A program made the translations under genes and the position numbers. A model generated the notes under the pieces. It made no database searches, was not told where the DNA came from, and was given only the letters and a program-made list of their open reading frames with translations. A stretch of DNA of 64,000 nt from Profundicola chukchiensis (GTDB lineage: Bacteria; Bacteroidota; Bacteroidia; Flavobacteriales; Weeksellaceae), in the NCBI RefSeq assembly GCF_029664245.1, contig NZ_JANAIE010000005.1:1-64000 (forward strand), given 5' to 3'. Positions 1 through 10,072 of the stretch are shown here, piece after piece; the stretch's first letter is position 1; each line of letters opens with the position of its first letter.

Positions 1-55
1 CGAATGCTATGGTACTGCAGAGCAGGGTGAGCATCCAGAAGTAAAAGTTCTTCAT
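1..55 (-). CDS. secreted protein, N-terminus only
   Basis: Reading leftward from an ATG at 55-53, the first 18 codons encode a Met-Lys start, a hydrophobic core and Ser-Thr-Ile-Ala-Phe, a typical export signal. The rest lies outside the window, so function cannot be stated. A strong Bacteroidota-type promoter sits just upstream at 99-129, which supports this as a real gene start. Confidence 0.6.
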   Translation of the reverse strand, partial: MKNFYFWMLTLLCSTIAF

Positions 56-98
56 GTTTATAAAGTTTTTAAAAGTATTATTTCATAATTGTTCTTAA

Positions 99-129
99 CA
101 AATTTAACCTTATTTAGCTAATTTGCAAA
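99..129 (-). promoter_or_regulatory. Bacteroidota sigma-A type promoter, leftward
   Basis: On the minus strand a TTTG box (126-129) is followed after exactly 19 nt by TAAATTTG (99-106), matching the known TTTG-N19-TAnnTTTG consensus. The predicted transcription start is near 92, giving a leader of about 37 nt before the ATG at 55. Confidence 0.75.
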
Positions 130-185
130 TATTCTATTAAATTAAATGCAGACTAAATAAAGGAATTAGGTGAATTTTATGAACT

Positions 186-1796
186 TCAGAAATAGCTTTT
201 AATACCGATATGAATTTTACCTTCAGATAAGCCTGTCGAGTTACCTTCACTCGAACCTAGAGCATAATTCAGTTGAAACCAACCAAAATTGGTTGAGAAT
301 TGCATCCCAAGGCCATATGATTTAAAAAAGTTGGTATTCTTACCTAGCTTATCTTCGATTAAGCCTAAGTCCGAAAAAGCCTCGAAGAATATATTGTTGT
401 TGGGGATGTAGCGATATGCTAATGATATTGTGTTAAAGCTTGGTGTTAATATAGAGTTCTGATTGAATCCTCTGATGCTATTGAAGCCGCCGATTTGATA
501 TAAATCATTTTCTAAAACTTCGCCTTGCTGGATTAGGTTATTTCCTTGAATAACGGAGTTTAAAAAGTGATTTTTGTATAGTCTTTGTTGTCGTTCGATC
601 CAATAAGAAATCTCGGTTTGGTTGTCTTTTTCAGCATCTCTATTTTTAAGATTCCTCTTCCACAGTGTAGAGGAGAGTTTAATCCAAGTTTTATTTTCTT
701 GTAATTTGTTAAATGAAAAGTCCTCATAAATATAATTAAAGCCAAAACCACTTTTGTTAAAGTCTGAATTATCATTCTTAATGTAATTAGAATTTGCTAG
801 GCTATAGTTGGCGCCGATATGATGACCTTGGTTGAGTTGATATAATAAACCATTTTTACATTCAAGTTTAAAATAAGTAGAATCTTGTTTGGTTAAGTTT
901 AAGTTGGTCTCGTAAGCAATTTTATTTTTAAATATATTAGGTATAAAACTTTCCAGTCTTAATTTTTGCGATTTATTTAATCCACTTTTCCAGTCTACAT
1001 TAATGCGTTCATTGGAATTAAAAGTATTAACTAAATTCAATTGAACATTTCCTTGAAGATTTAATTTGTTATCCTCATCAGTTTCGAATCCTAAAATTCC
1101 ATTGATGAAATTCTGACGCAGCTTTTTTGTATATACATATAATATAGTAGAGTCTTTAGTAAAGGAAATTCTGGGTGCTTCGGTTTGAGTTAAAAAAGTG
1201 TATTCATCGAGTTTATTACGAATATTGTTGATGCTTTGATCGTTGTAAACTTTATTTTCTTTTAATAATTCTTGTTTAACAAACTTTGGAACTCTTTTGT
1301 ATCCGATAAATTTGATTTTATCAATCTTTCGTTTTGTAGATTTAATAATATTAATATCTGCTTGAGCAAAATCTCCAATAAATCCATGGGGCTTAATTTT
1401 GATTTGATCGAAAACATGTCCTTGATTAAGTAAACTGTCTTTTACGCTTTGAATTAGATGCTCAATATCCTTGGTGTAATAAAGATGCTGAATAGAATCG
1501 AATTGACTTTGATTTAGAATTAATCTATCTGTTGAGTTAATAAATATTTTCTTAAACTGTTTGCCTTTTGAAATATATAAACGACAAGGCGATGTGCTAG
1601 TGCTATCAACATTTAATGTATAATATCCAATTTGATTTAATGAATCTAAATAGGCTTTACTATTAGGTCCGGTATATAATGTTTCAAATTTATTTTGATA
1701 AGTAGATTTTTGAAGGATATTACAATCTTGCCCTTTTAAGTAGAGCGCAGAGAAAGCTATTAGTAAGATTGTTGCAAATAATTTAACCTTCATCAT
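186..1796 (-). CDS. Omp85/BamA-like outer-membrane beta-barrel protein
   Basis: 536 aa with an N-terminal signal peptide (about residues 1-22). Residues of roughly 70-230 look POTRA-like, and the second half is rich in alternating beta strands typical of a 16-strand barrel. Near the C-terminus GGFNSIRGFNQN carries the RGF/RGY signature that Omp85 proteins place in loop 6, and the protein ends in an aromatic residue, the usual barrel-insertion signal. At 536 aa it is much shorter than BamA (about 800 aa or more), so it resembles the small Omp85-type assembly factors of Bacteroidota or a two-partner-secretion-like transporter rather than BamA. Two adjacent ATGs (1796, 1793) are possible starts. 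It is divergent from rpsL, and I see no clear promoter for it in the 150-bp spacer. Confidence 0.75.
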   Translation of the reverse strand: MMKVKLFATILLIAFSALYLKGQDCNILQKSTYQNKFETLYTGPNSKAYLDSLNQIGYYTLNVDSTSTSPCRLYISKGKQFKKIFINSTDRLILNQSQFDSIQHLYYTKDIEHLIQSVKDSLLNQGHVFDQIKIKPHGFIGDFAQADINIIKSTKRKIDKIKFIGYKRVPKFVKQELLKENKVYNDQSINNIRNKLDEYTFLTQTEAPRISFTKDSTILYVYTKKLRQNFINGILGFETDEDNKLNLQGNVQLNLVNTFNSNERINVDWKSGLNKSQKLRLESFIPNIFKNKIAYETNLNLTKQDSTYFKLECKNGLLYQLNQGHHIGANYSLANSNYIKNDNSDFNKSGFGFNYIYEDFSFNKLQENKTWIKLSSTLWKRNLKNRDAEKDNQTEISYWIERQQRLYKNHFLNSVIQGNNLIQQGEVLENDLYQIGGFNSIRGFNQNSILTPSFNTISLAYRYIPNNNIFFEAFSDLGLIEDKLGKNTNFFKSYGLGMQFSTNFGWFQLNYALGSSEGNSTGLSEGKIHIGIKSYF

Positions 1797-1871
1797 GGGT
1801 TTAAAACAACGAATTTAAACGAAAATAAGTATAAAAGATAGGTAAGTCATTAAAAATTAATATTCAAACAC

Positions 1872-1901
1872 TTGTGTAAAACTAAATTATTCTTAACTTT
1901 G
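1872..1901 (+). promoter_or_regulatory. promoter of the ribosomal protein supercluster
   Basis: TTG at 1872-1874, a 19-nt spacer and TAACTTTG at 1894-1901 match the Bacteroidota consensus. The start would be near 1907, leaving a leader of about 45 nt before rpsL. A short CAGG/CCTG inverted repeat lies in that leader at 1914-1927. Confidence 0.8.
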
Positions 1902-1950
1902 CACCCCTAAAATCAGGTAGAATCCTGTTTTTAAATTGAATATTAATTAT

Positions 1951-2325
1951 ATGCCAACAATACAACAATTAGTTAGAAAAGGTAGAAAAACACTCACTAA
2001 GAAGAGCAAATCGGCTGCTTTGGAGGGATGTCCACAACGTCGTGGTGTATGTACACGTGTATATACAACGACACCTAAGAAACCGAATTCAGCAATGAGA
2101 AAAGTTGCAAGGGTTCGTTTGACCAATGGTAAGGAAGTAAACGCTTACATTGGAGGAGAAGGACACAATCTTCAAGAGCACTCGATAGTATTGGTGAGAG
2201 GAGGAAGGGTAAAAGATTTACCAGGTGTGCGTTATCACATCGTACGCGGTGCTTTAGACACTGCTGGAGTGAGTGGTCGTTTGCAACGTAGAAGTAAGTA
2301 TGGAGCTAAACGTCCTAAAAAATAA
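1951..2325 (+). CDS. rpsL: 30S ribosomal protein uS12
   Basis: 124 aa, full length. uS12 lies at the decoding centre of the 30S subunit and influences accuracy. Lys43 (in PKKPNS) and Lys88 (in GRVKDLPG), the classic streptomycin-resistance positions, are wild type. The frame is open back to a TTG at 1936, but family alignment ([12 protein letters not shown]) fixes the ATG at 1951. It is the first gene of the supercluster, followed after 19 nt by rpsG. Confidence 0.98.
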   Translation: MPTIQQLVRKGRKTLTKKSKSAALEGCPQRRGVCTRVYTTTPKKPNSAMRKVARVRLTNGKEVNAYIGGEGHNLQEHSIVLVRGGRVKDLPGVRYHIVRGALDTAGVSGRLQRRSKYGAKRPKK

Positions 2326-2344
2326 CTTAAAACCTTAGAAAGAA

Positions 2345-2821
2345 ATGAGAAAAACAAAAGCTAAAAAGCGCATATTACTTCCAGATCCGAAATTTAACGA
2401 TCAGTTAGTTACGAGATTTGTGAATAATTTAATGCTAGACGGTAAGAAAAGTGTTGCTTTCAAAGTGTTTTATGACGCAATGGAAATTGTAGAGCAGAGA
2501 AAGGAAGATGCAGAAAAGCCAGCTATTGAAGTTTGGAAAGATGCATTAACTAATGTTATGCCACACGTAGAAGTAAGATCAAGAAGAGTCGGGGGTGCTA
2601 CATTCCAAATTCCAATGCAAATTCGTCCGGATAGAAAGATTTCAATGGCTATGAAATGGTTGATCAAATATTCTAGAGCTAGAAACGAAAAATCAATGGC
2701 ACAGAAATTAGCTGCGGAAGTTTTGGCTGCTGCTAAAGAGGAAGGTTCAGCTGTTAAGAAAAGAATGGACACGCACAAGATGGCAGAAGCAAACAAAGCA
2801 TTTTCACACTTTAGATTCTAA
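2345..2821 (+). CDS. rpsG: 30S ribosomal protein uS7
   Basis: 158 aa, normal bacterial length. uS7 binds the 3' major domain of 16S rRNA and nucleates assembly of the 30S head. The body ([16 protein letters not shown], the [10 protein letters not shown] helix) and the C-terminal [15 protein letters not shown] are standard. In E. coli uS7 is the translational repressor of the str operon. The rpsL-rpsG spacer here is only 19 nt, far shorter than the E. coli S7-binding spacer, so that control is unlikely to exist in the same form. Confidence 0.98.
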   Translation: MRKTKAKKRILLPDPKFNDQLVTRFVNNLMLDGKKSVAFKVFYDAMEIVEQRKEDAEKPAIEVWKDALTNVMPHVEVRSRRVGGATFQIPMQIRPDRKISMAMKWLIKYSRARNEKSMAQKLAAEVLAAAKEEGSAVKKRMDTHKMAEANKAFSHFRF

Positions 2822-2829
2822 AACAGACG

Positions 2830-4962
2830 ATGGGAACAAGAGATTTAAAATACACAAGAAACATAGGTATCGCTGCGCATATTGATGCGGGTAAGACAAC
2901 AACTACGGAAAGAATTCTGTTCTATACTGGTAAGAACCACAAAATGGGTGAAACTCATGAGGGTACTTCTACTATGGACTGGATGGACCAAGAGGCTGAA
3001 AGAGGTATTACAATTACTTCTGCTGCTACAACTTGTACTTGGACTTTTCCAAAAGAAAACGGTCAGCCAACTGCAGATGCTAAAGGATACCACTTCAATA
3101 TTATCGATACTCCGGGTCACGTTGACTTTACAGTAGAGGTAAACAGATCATTAAGAGTTTTAGACGGATTAGTTTTCTTATTTAGTGCTGTTGATGGTGT
3201 TGAGCCACAATCAGAAACTAACTGGAGATTAGCTGATAACTATAAAGTACCTCGTTTAGGATTCGTAAATAAAATGGACCGCCAAGGTGCAGACTTCTTA
3301 GGAGTTTGTAATCAGGTTAAAGAAATGTTAGGTTCTAATGCAGTGCCTATCGTTATTAACATTGGTGACGAAGAAGATTTCAGAGGAGTTGTTGACTTAG
3401 TTAAAAACCGTGCTATTGTTTGGCATGATGAAAACTATGGATCAACTTACGATGAGATTGATATTCCAGAAGAATTAAAAGAACAAGCTGCTGAATTACG
3501 CATGAACTTGTTAGAAAATGTTGCTGAGTATGACGAGGCAATATTAGAAAAATATTTAGACGATACAGATTCAATCACTGAAGAAGAAATTCACAGAGCA
3601 TTGAGAGCTGCTACATTAGATATGGCAATTATTCCAATGACATGTGGTTCTTCATTCAAGAACAAAGGGGTTCAATTTATGTTGGACGCTGTATGTCGTT
3701 ATTTACCTTCTCCTTTAGATATTGATGCTGTTGAGGGAACTAACCCAAATACAGATGCACCAGAGAAGAGAAAACCTTCAGTAGATGAGCCATTTGCGGC
3801 TTTAGCATTTAAGATTGCAACAGATCCTTTCGTAGGACGTTTAGCATTCTTCCGTGCGTATTCAGGTAGATTAGATGCAGGATCTTATGTATTGAACAAC
3901 CGTTCAGGAAACAAAGAAAGAATTTCTCGTATTTACCAAATGCACTCTTCTAAACAAGAGCCAATCGATTTCATCGAGGCTGGTGATATTGGAGCTGCTG
4001 TAGGATTTAAGGATATTAAAACAGGTGATACATTATCTGACGAGAAAAATCCAATTGTTTTAGAAAGTATGGACTTCCCAGATCCAGTTATTGGTATCGC
4101 GGTTGAGCCTAAATCTAAAGCGGATATGGACAAGTTAGGTATGGCTTTGGCTAAACTTTCTGAAGAAGATCCAACTTTCGTTACTAAAACAGATGAGGCT
4201 TCAGGTCAAACAATTATTTCTGGAATGGGTGAGTTACACCTTGATATTATTGTTGATCGTTTAAAGAGAGAGTTCAAAGTAGATGTTAACCAAGGACAAC
4301 CTCAAGTAGAGTACAAAGAGGCTATCTTAGGAGAAACAGATCACAGAGAAACTTATAAGAAACAATCAGGTGGTCGTGGTAAATTCGCTGATATCGTATT
4401 TACATTAGGACCAGCAGACGAAGGAGTAGTAGGTTTACAGTTCGTTAACGAGATTAAAGGTGGTAACATTCCAAAAGAATTTATCCCATCTGTAGAGAAA
4501 GGATTCAAAGAAGCTATGAAAAATGGTCCATTAGCTGGATACGAAGTAGAATCTATGAAGATTACTCTTAAAGATGGATCTTTCCACCCAGTGGATTCAG
4601 ATCAATTATCTTTCGAATTAGCTGCTAAACTAGGATTTAGAAATGCTGCTAAGAAAGCTAAGCCAACTATTATGGAGCCTATCATGAAACTGGAAGTATT
4701 AACTCCAGAAGAAAATATGGGTGATATCGTAGGTGACTTAAACAGACGTAGAGGTATGCCTTCAGGAATGAGCGATAGAAATAACGCTAAGGTAATTAAG
4801 GCAACTGTGCCATTATCTGAGATGTTTGGATATGTAACTTCCCTAAGAACTTTATCTTCTGGGCGTGCAACTTCAACAATGGAATTTGAAAGATACGAAC
4901 CAGCTCCAACAAGTGTAGCTGAAGAGGTAATTGCAAAAGCAAAAGGAACTAGCGAAGATTAA
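2830..4962 (+). CDS. fusA: elongation factor G
   Basis: 710 aa translational GTPase driving mRNA-tRNA translocation and, with RRF, ribosome recycling. Domain I carries the P-loop [14 protein letters not shown], switch region [20 protein letters not shown] and NKMD. Domains II-V follow, including the domain [10 protein letters not shown] segment and the LNRRRGMP motif of domain V. A short acidic/polar insertion follows TTCTWTF in the G domain. It lies 8 nt after rpsG. Unlike the E. coli str operon, no tuf gene follows; rpsJ is next. Confidence 0.98.
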   Translation: MGTRDLKYTRNIGIAAHIDAGKTTTTERILFYTGKNHKMGETHEGTSTMDWMDQEAERGITITSAATTCTWTFPKENGQPTADAKGYHFNIIDTPGHVDFTVEVNRSLRVLDGLVFLFSAVDGVEPQSETNWRLADNYKVPRLGFVNKMDRQGADFLGVCNQVKEMLGSNAVPIVINIGDEEDFRGVVDLVKNRAIVWHDENYGSTYDEIDIPEELKEQAAELRMNLLENVAEYDEAILEKYLDDTDSITEEEIHRALRAATLDMAIIPMTCGSSFKNKGVQFMLDAVCRYLPSPLDIDAVEGTNPNTDAPEKRKPSVDEPFAALAFKIATDPFVGRLAFFRAYSGRLDAGSYVLNNRSGNKERISRIYQMHSSKQEPIDFIEAGDIGAAVGFKDIKTGDTLSDEKNPIVLESMDFPDPVIGIAVEPKSKADMDKLGMALAKLSEEDPTFVTKTDEASGQTIISGMGELHLDIIVDRLKREFKVDVNQGQPQVEYKEAILGETDHRETYKKQSGGRGKFADIVFTLGPADEGVVGLQFVNEIKGGNIPKEFIPSVEKGFKEAMKNGPLAGYEVESMKITLKDGSFHPVDSDQLSFELAAKLGFRNAAKKAKPTIMEPIMKLEVLTPEENMGDIVGDLNRRRGMPSGMSDRNNAKVIKATVPLSEMFGYVTSLRTLSSGRATSTMEFERYEPAPTSVAEEVIAKAKGTSED

Positions 4963-4973
4963 TTAGTTGAGAA

Positions 4974-5279
4974 ATGAGTCAAAAAATTAGAATAAAATTA
5001 AAATCGTACGATTACAATTTGGTTGATAAATCAGCTGAGAAAATCGTTAAAACTGTAAAATCTACAGGAGCGGTAGTTAATGGACCAATTCCATTACCAA
5101 CAAACAAAAGAATTTTCACAGTTTTGCGTTCACCACACGTAAACAAAAAAGCTCGTGAACAATTCCAATTAAATGCTCACAAGAGATTGTTGGATATCTA
5201 TAGCTCTTCATCTAAAACAGTAGATGCATTAATGAAGCTTGAGTTACCTAGTGGAGTTGAAGTAGAAATCAAAGTTTAG
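4974..5279 (+). CDS. rpsJ: 30S ribosomal protein uS10
   Basis: 101 aa, normal length, with the family core [15 protein letters not shown] at the start and [17 protein letters not shown] in the middle. uS10 is a 30S head protein and in other bacteria also forms the NusB-uS10 antitermination complex. The start is 11 nt after fusA, fusing the str and S10 clusters into one unit. It is followed by the longest spacer of the cluster (75 nt), which contains a strong hairpin. Confidence 0.98.
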   Translation: MSQKIRIKLKSYDYNLVDKSAEKIVKTVKSTGAVVNGPIPLPTNKRIFTVLRSPHVNKKAREQFQLNAHKRLLDIYSSSSKTVDALMKLELPSGVEVEIKV

Positions 5280-5299
5280 TTAAAAAATAAAATTATGGC

Positions 5300-5334
5300 A
5301 GTGTAGCGCTCAGAATTTCTGGGTGCTGCATTTT
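5300..5334 (+). promoter_or_regulatory. strong RNA hairpin between rpsJ and rplC, possible attenuator
   Basis: Bases 5302-5314 pair with 5318-5330 without a bulge around a 3-nt loop, and two more pairs (5300-5301 with 5331-5332) extend the stem to 15 bp. Three internal pairs plus one outer pair are G.U, which form only in + strand RNA. Four Ts follow at 5331-5334. The layout resembles an intrinsic terminator or attenuator inside the operon. A minimal ORF (Met-Ala-Val-stop, 5295-5306) overlaps the 5' arm. Function is inferred; the structure is seen. Confidence 0.6.
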
Positions 5335-5354
5335 CATCTTATATCAAATAAAGA

Positions 5355-5981
5355 ATGTCAGGAATTATAGGAAAAAAGATTGCAATGACAAGCTTGTATG
5401 ACGAGAATGGTAAAAACATTCCTTGTACTATTATTCAAGCAGGTCCTTGTGTCGTTACGCAGGTCAGAACCCAAGACAAAGACGGTTACACAGCCGTTCA
5501 GTTAGGTTTCGATGACAAGAAAGAAAAGAATGTTGGCAAGGCCATGACTGGTCACTTCAAAAAAGCCGGCACTACGCCAAAATACAAATTGGTGGAATTT
5601 CAGGGAGAGTTTGTTAATGATTTATCATTAGGGCAAGAGATCAATGTAGACCTTTTCAAAGAAGGTGAATATGTTGATGTTACTGGTACTTCTAAGGGTA
5701 AAGGTTTTCAAGGTGTTGTAAAACGTCACGGTTTTGGTGGGGTTGGTCAAGCTACGCATGGTCAGCACAACAGATTGAGAGCACCAGGTTCTATTGGTGC
5801 AGGTTCGGATCCATCTAGAGTATTCAAAGGAATGAGAATGGCTGGTCAGATGGGTAACAAAAAAGTTACAATCCAAAACTTGCAAGTTATTAAAGTTGAT
5901 GAGGATAAGAATCTTTTGATTGTAAAGGGTGCAGTTCCTGGTCCTAAAAATTCATACGTAATTATAAGAAAATGGAATTAA
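5355..5981 (+). CDS. rplC: 50S ribosomal protein uL3
   Basis: 208 aa. uL3 is an early-assembly 50S protein whose central loop reaches the peptidyl-transferase centre. Recognisable segments are [17 protein letters not shown] at the N-terminus, the [20 protein letters not shown] loop and the [13 protein letters not shown]-type segment (here [14 protein letters not shown]). Its 3' end overlaps rplD by 10 nt, so the two are probably translationally coupled. It is the first gene after the rpsJ-rplC hairpin. Confidence 0.98.
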   Translation: MSGIIGKKIAMTSLYDENGKNIPCTIIQAGPCVVTQVRTQDKDGYTAVQLGFDDKKEKNVGKAMTGHFKKAGTTPKYKLVEFQGEFVNDLSLGQEINVDLFKEGEYVDVTGTSKGKGFQGVVKRHGFGGVGQATHGQHNRLRAPGSIGAGSDPSRVFKGMRMAGQMGNKKVTIQNLQVIKVDEDKNLLIVKGAVPGPKNSYVIIRKWN

Positions 5982-6601
5982 CAGTATTAGATAAAACAGG
6001 TAAGGAGACTGGTAAGAAGGTTACTTTAGATGCAAGCATCTTCGGAATCGAACCAAGTCAACATACAGTTTACCTAGAAGTTAAGCAACACTTAGCAAAT
6101 TTGCGTCAAGGTACGCACAAAGCTAAAGAGAGAGCTGAGATTACAGGTAGTACAAAGAAAATTAAGAAGCAGAAAGGTACAGGTACGGCTCGTGCAGGTG
6201 ATATCAAAAACCCATTGTTCAAAGGTGGAGGTAGAGTATTCGGTCCAAGACCAAGAAACTACAGTTTCAAATTGAACAAAGCACAAAAGAGAGCAGCCAA
6301 AAAATCTGCCCTAAGTCAGAAAGCTTTAGACAATGCAATTCGTGTAATGGAAGACATCACTTTTGATGCACCAAGAACGAAGGATTTTGGTCAAATTTTA
6401 GAGAATTTAAGTTTGACAAATAAAAAATCCTTATTTGTATTGGGGGATTCAAATAAAAACGTATATTTGTCGTCCCGAAATTTACAAGGAGTTAAAGTTG
6501 TAAATTTCTCAGAGTTAACAAGTTACGATATTATGAATGCGTCCGATCTTGTCTTATTCGAGAGTTCGATTGACAAGCTTCAGGAAAATTTAAGAAAGTA
6601 G
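5972..6601 (+). CDS. rplD: 50S ribosomal protein uL4
   Basis: 209 aa. uL4 extends into the nascent-peptide exit tunnel. The tunnel-loop residues [19 protein letters not shown] are standard, with no obvious macrolide-resistance deletion. In E. coli uL4 is the autogenous repressor and attenuation factor of the S10 operon, which makes the hairpin just upstream of rplC a natural candidate target here; that link is inference. Overlap with rplC is 10 nt, and rplW follows after 7 nt. Confidence 0.97.
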   Translation: MELTVLDKTGKETGKKVTLDASIFGIEPSQHTVYLEVKQHLANLRQGTHKAKERAEITGSTKKIKKQKGTGTARAGDIKNPLFKGGGRVFGPRPRNYSFKLNKAQKRAAKKSALSQKALDNAIRVMEDITFDAPRTKDFGQILENLSLTNKKSLFVLGDSNKNVYLSSRNLQGVKVVNFSELTSYDIMNASDLVLFESSIDKLQENLRK

Positions 6602-6608
6602 AACGAAT

Positions 6609-6899
6609 ATGAGTATCATTTTAAGACCTGTAATAACAGAAAAAGCAACCCGAGATTCAGAGATGAATAATCGTTATGCTTTTTATGTACATACCGAAGC
6701 AAATAAGATCCAAATCAAGAAAGCAATTCAAGATTTGTATGGTGTAGATGTTCTAGACGTTCGTACTATGATTTACGCACCAAAGATAAAGACGCGCAAC
6801 ACTAAGACTGGTTTCCAAATCGGAAAAACTAATAAGTTGAAGAAGGCTGTTGTGCAGATTGAAGAAGGTCAGGAAATTGATTTATACGGTAACATTTAA
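6609..6899 (+). CDS. rplW: 50S ribosomal protein uL23
   Basis: 96 aa. uL23 sits at the tunnel exit and docks trigger factor and SRP. The family pattern is present: [11 protein letters not shown] at the N-terminus, [18 protein letters not shown] and the GVDVLDVRT strand, then a basic loop ([22 protein letters not shown]). Length is normal and it lies 11 nt before rplB. Confidence 0.97.
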   Translation: MSIILRPVITEKATRDSEMNNRYAFYVHTEANKIQIKKAIQDLYGVDVLDVRTMIYAPKIKTRNTKTGFQIGKTNKLKKAVVQIEEGQEIDLYGNI

Positions 6900-6910
6900 G
6901 AAGTAGAATC

Positions 6911-7732
6911 ATGTCAGTAAGAAAATTAAAACCAACAACACCTGGACAACGATTTAGAATCGTTAATAATTTCGATCAAGTTACAACCTCAAAACCAGAG
7001 AAGTCTTTGACTAAAGGTATCTCTAAGTCTGGTGGTCGTAACAATACCGGAAAAATGACGATGCGTTTCATTGGTGGAGGACACAAGAAGAAATATCGTA
7101 TAATTGATTTCAAGAGAGACAAAGCTGGTAGTGCAGAAGTGCTAAGCATTGAATACGATCCAAACAGAACCGCTTTTATTGCATTAGTGCAATATCAAGA
7201 TGGTGAGAAAAGATATATCGTAGCAACTAACGGTTTAAAGGTTGGACAAACTATCCACAACGGTGATGAAACAGCTCCAGATGCAGGTAACTGCATGAAG
7301 CTTAAAAACATGCCTTTAGGTACTGTTGTTTCTTGTATCGAATTGAGACCTGGACAAGGAGCTATCATGGCTCGTAGTGCTGGATCATACGGTCAATTAA
7401 TCGCTAGAGAAGGAAAGTATGCAACTATTAAAATGCCATCTAGCGAGATTAGATTGGTATTGGTAGAGTGTAGAGCTACAATTGGTGCTGTATCTAATTC
7501 AGATCACCAAACAGAAGTAAGTGGTAAAGCTGGTAGAACAAGATGGAAAGGGACTAGACCTAGAACTCGTTCGATGGTAATGAACCCTGTAGATCACCCA
7601 ATGGGTGGTGGTGAAGGTCGTGCGACTGGTGGAATCCCTAGAAACAAGAATGGCGTTCCTGCTAAAGGTTACAAGACTCGTTACAAGAAGAAGGCGTCTA
7701 ATAAGTATATCATAGAAAGAAGAAAGAAATAA
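6911..7732 (+). CDS. rplB: 50S ribosomal protein uL2
   Basis: 273 aa, normal length. uL2 is the most conserved 50S protein, needed for subunit association and the peptidyl-transferase region. The C-terminal signature [13 protein letters not shown], with its functionally important His, is intact, as are the N-terminal [23 protein letters not shown] basic region and the SH3-like core. rpsS starts 3 nt after its stop. Confidence 0.98.
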   Translation: MSVRKLKPTTPGQRFRIVNNFDQVTTSKPEKSLTKGISKSGGRNNTGKMTMRFIGGGHKKKYRIIDFKRDKAGSAEVLSIEYDPNRTAFIALVQYQDGEKRYIVATNGLKVGQTIHNGDETAPDAGNCMKLKNMPLGTVVSCIELRPGQGAIMARSAGSYGQLIAREGKYATIKMPSSEIRLVLVECRATIGAVSNSDHQTEVSGKAGRTRWKGTRPRTRSMVMNPVDHPMGGGEGRATGGIPRNKNGVPAKGYKTRYKKKASNKYIIERRKK

Positions 7733-7735
7733 TTT

Positions 7736-8014
7736 ATGGCACGTTCATTAAAAAAGGGACCTTATATCCATTATAAGCTAGAAAAGAAAGTTAACGATAA
7801 CGTTGAGAGCGGTAAGAAGACTGTCATTAAAACCTGGTCGAGAGCATCAATGATCTCTCCTGACTTTGTTGGACAAACCATCGCTGTACATAATGGAAAG
7901 CAATTTATTCCTGTTTATGTAACAGAAAATATGGTGGGTCACAAATTAGGCGAATTTTCTCCAACACGTACTTTTAGAGGACACGCAGGAGCAAAAAATA
8001 AAGGTAAAAAATAA
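7736..8014 (+). CDS. rpsS: 30S ribosomal protein uS19
   Basis: 92 aa. uS19 lies in the 30S head and contacts the A-site finger and uS13. Family landmarks are [10 protein letters not shown] at the N-terminus, the [10 protein letters not shown] strand and [18 protein letters not shown] near the C-terminus. Full length, separated from rplB by 3 nt and from rplV by 8 nt. Confidence 0.98.
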   Translation: MARSLKKGPYIHYKLEKKVNDNVESGKKTVIKTWSRASMISPDFVGQTIAVHNGKQFIPVYVTENMVGHKLGEFSPTRTFRGHAGAKNKGKK

Positions 8015-8022
8015 TATAAGCT

Positions 8023-8430
8023 ATGGGAAGTAGAAAAAGAAATAGCGCTGAATTGTTGAAAGAGGCAAAGAAAGATTTAGCTTTTGCTAAATTAAATAAC
8101 TGCCCAACCTCTCCGCGTAAAATGAGATTAGTAGCCGATATTATTAGAGGAGAAGATGTGACTAAGGCATTGTATATTCTTAAATATTCTAAGAAAGAAG
8201 CATCAGAGAGACTAGAGAAATTAGTTTTATCTGCCATTGCTAACTGGCAAGCTAAGAACGAGGATATGGACATCGAAGATGCACAATTATATGTTAAGGA
8301 AATTAATGTAGATAGTGCACGTCAATTAAAGAGATTGCGTCCAGCGCCTCAAGGTAGAGCACATAGAATCCGTAAGCGTTCTAATCACGTAACAATAATA
8401 TTAGGTAGTAAAACCAAAGAGAATCAATAA
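8023..8430 (+). CDS. rplV: 50S ribosomal protein uL22
   Basis: 135 aa, slightly longer than the roughly 110 aa of E. coli because of an N-terminal extension ([18 protein letters not shown]). uL22 lines the exit tunnel. Core features: [19 protein letters not shown], the [11 protein letters not shown] helix and the beta-hairpin ending [17 protein letters not shown]. The hairpin shows no obvious deletion at macrolide-resistance sites. It ends 2 nt before rpsC. Confidence 0.97.
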   Translation: MGSRKRNSAELLKEAKKDLAFAKLNNCPTSPRKMRLVADIIRGEDVTKALYILKYSKKEASERLEKLVLSAIANWQAKNEDMDIEDAQLYVKEINVDSARQLKRLRPAPQGRAHRIRKRSNHVTIILGSKTKENQ

Positions 8431-8432
8431 TT

Positions 8433-9152
8433 ATGGGTCAGAAGACAAATCCAATAGGAAATAGATTAGGAATTATCCGCGGTTGGGATTCTAACTGGTA
8501 TGGTGGTAAAGACTATGGAGATAAATTAGCAGAGGATGCTAAGATCAGAAAATACTTAGGAGCTCGTTTACAAAAAGCTAGTGTTTCTAATATTTATATA
8601 GAAAGAACATTAAAGTTAATCACAATTACAATTACAACTGCCCGTCCGGGTATCATTATTGGTAAAGGTGGTAGCGAAGTTGATAAGTTGAAAGAAGAGT
8701 TAAAACAACTTACAGGTAAAGACGTTCAAATTAATATTTTTGAAATTAAAAGACCTGAAATCGACGCTAAACTTGTAGGAGACAGTATTGCTAGACAAAT
8801 TGAGAATCGTATCTCTTACCGTCGTGCAATTAAGATGGCAATCGCTGCAGCTATGAGAATGAATGCTGAAGGAATCAAAATCCAAATCTCTGGTAGATTG
8901 AATGGTGCTGAGATGGCACGTACAGAGACTTACAAAGAAGGAAGAATTCCATTATCAACATTCAGAGCAGATATTGACTATGCTTTAGTAGAAGCTCATA
9001 CTACTTACGGTAGATTAGGAGTGAAAGTATGGATTATGAAAGGTGAAGTTTATGGAAAACGTGAGCTATCACCATTAGTAGGCCTACAGAAAAAACAAAA
9101 AGGAGGTGGCGGAAGAAGAACAGATCGTCGTCGTGATCGTAAAAGATCATAA
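8433..9152 (+). CDS. rpsC: 30S ribosomal protein uS3
   Basis: 239 aa. uS3 forms part of the mRNA entry channel and helicase activity of the 30S subunit. It has the N-terminal [13 protein letters not shown], the KH-domain [11 protein letters not shown] loop and the C-terminal domain ([13 protein letters not shown]), then a basic tail ending [14 protein letters not shown]. Start spacing to rplV is 2 nt. Confidence 0.98.
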   Translation: MGQKTNPIGNRLGIIRGWDSNWYGGKDYGDKLAEDAKIRKYLGARLQKASVSNIYIERTLKLITITITTARPGIIIGKGGSEVDKLKEELKQLTGKDVQINIFEIKRPEIDAKLVGDSIARQIENRISYRRAIKMAIAAAMRMNAEGIKIQISGRLNGAEMARTETYKEGRIPLSTFRADIDYALVEAHTTYGRLGVKVWIMKGEVYGKRELSPLVGLQKKQKGGGGRRTDRRRDRKRS

Positions 9153-9172
9153 ATTTTAAAGAATTTTGAATC

Positions 9173-9595
9173 ATGTTACAACCAAGAAGAACAAAATATA
9201 GAAAGGCGCAAAAGAACGTTAAGAGAGGTATCTCACAAAGAGGGAATCAGTTAGCGTTCGGTCAGTTCGGGATCAAATCACTAGAGTCTAAGTGGATTAC
9301 TGCTAGACAAATAGAAGCAGCTCGTATTGCCGCAACACGTTATTTGAAACGTGAAGGTAGTATCTGGATTAAGATATTTCCAGACAAACCTGTAACGAAG
9401 AAACCTCAAGAGGTACGTATGGGTAAAGGTAAAGGTGCTCCAGAATACTTTGTAGCTCCAGTTTTACCAGGACGAGTTTTGTTCGAAGTAGGTGGAGTTT
9501 CGGAGGAATTGGCTAAAGAAGCATTGCGTTTAGCAGCTCAAAAACTACCGGTTAAAACCAAGTTTGTTGTAGCTAGAGATTATCAACAAGATTAA
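9173..9595 (+). CDS. rplP: 50S ribosomal protein uL16
   Basis: 140 aa. uL16 completes the A-site and EF-G binding region of the 50S subunit. Landmarks: [13 protein letters not shown] start, the [13 protein letters not shown] segment, [16 protein letters not shown] (the region bearing the arginine hydroxylated in E. coli) and a C-terminal helix rich in Ala and Lys. Complete and typical in length. Confidence 0.98.
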   Translation: MLQPRRTKYRKAQKNVKRGISQRGNQLAFGQFGIKSLESKWITARQIEAARIAATRYLKREGSIWIKIFPDKPVTKKPQEVRMGKGKGAPEYFVAPVLPGRVLFEVGGVSEELAKEALRLAAQKLPVKTKFVVARDYQQD

Positions 9596-9605
9596 AAGAT
9601 AAGAG

Positions 9606-9803
9606 ATGAAGGCATCAGACATAAAAGAATTAACGGTAGAGGATATCCAAGCGAAGTTGGAGGAAGAAAAAGCCAACTACGAGAAATTGAGAATTAGCCA
9701 CAAAATGGCGCAAATTGAGAATCCAATCCAGTTGAGATACATGCGTAAAACCATTGCAAGGCTAAATACTGAGTTGAGTAGAAAATTAACTGAAGCTAAA
9801 TAA
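9606..9803 (+). CDS. rpmC: 50S ribosomal protein uL29
   Basis: 65 aa two-helix protein near the tunnel exit next to uL23. It shows [21 protein letters not shown] followed by [15 protein letters not shown]-type sequence (here [15 protein letters not shown]). Placement between rplP and rpsQ is canonical. Confidence 0.97.
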   Translation: MKASDIKELTVEDIQAKLEEEKANYEKLRISHKMAQIENPIQLRYMRKTIARLNTELSRKLTEAK

Positions 9804-9810
9804 GACAACA

Positions 9811-10065
9811 ATGGAAAGAAATCTAAGAAAAGAACGTATAGGTTTGGTAAAGAGCAACAAAATGGATAAAACCATTGTTGTAGAAGCTACAAAACGCCAC
9901 AAACACCCAATGTATGGGAAGTTCATTTTGAAAACGAAGAAGTATACAGCTCACGACGAACAAAATGAATGTAACGAAGGCGATACAGTAAGAATTATGG
10001 AAACTCGTCCATTGAGTAAGAGAAAAAGATGGAGAGTTGTAGAAATTATAGAAAGAGCTAAGTAA
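9811..10065 (+). CDS. rpsQ: 30S ribosomal protein uS17
   Basis: 84 aa OB-fold protein binding 16S rRNA helices 7 and 11 early in assembly. Typical motifs are [19 protein letters not shown], the [15 protein letters not shown] strand and [12 protein letters not shown]-type C-terminus (here [12 protein letters not shown]). Canonical position, 7 nt after rpmC. Confidence 0.97.
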   Translation: MERNLRKERIGLVKSNKMDKTIVVEATKRHKHPMYGKFILKTKKYTAHDEQNECNEGDTVRIMETRPLSKRKRWRVVEIIERAK

Positions 10066-10072
10066 TAGAAAC

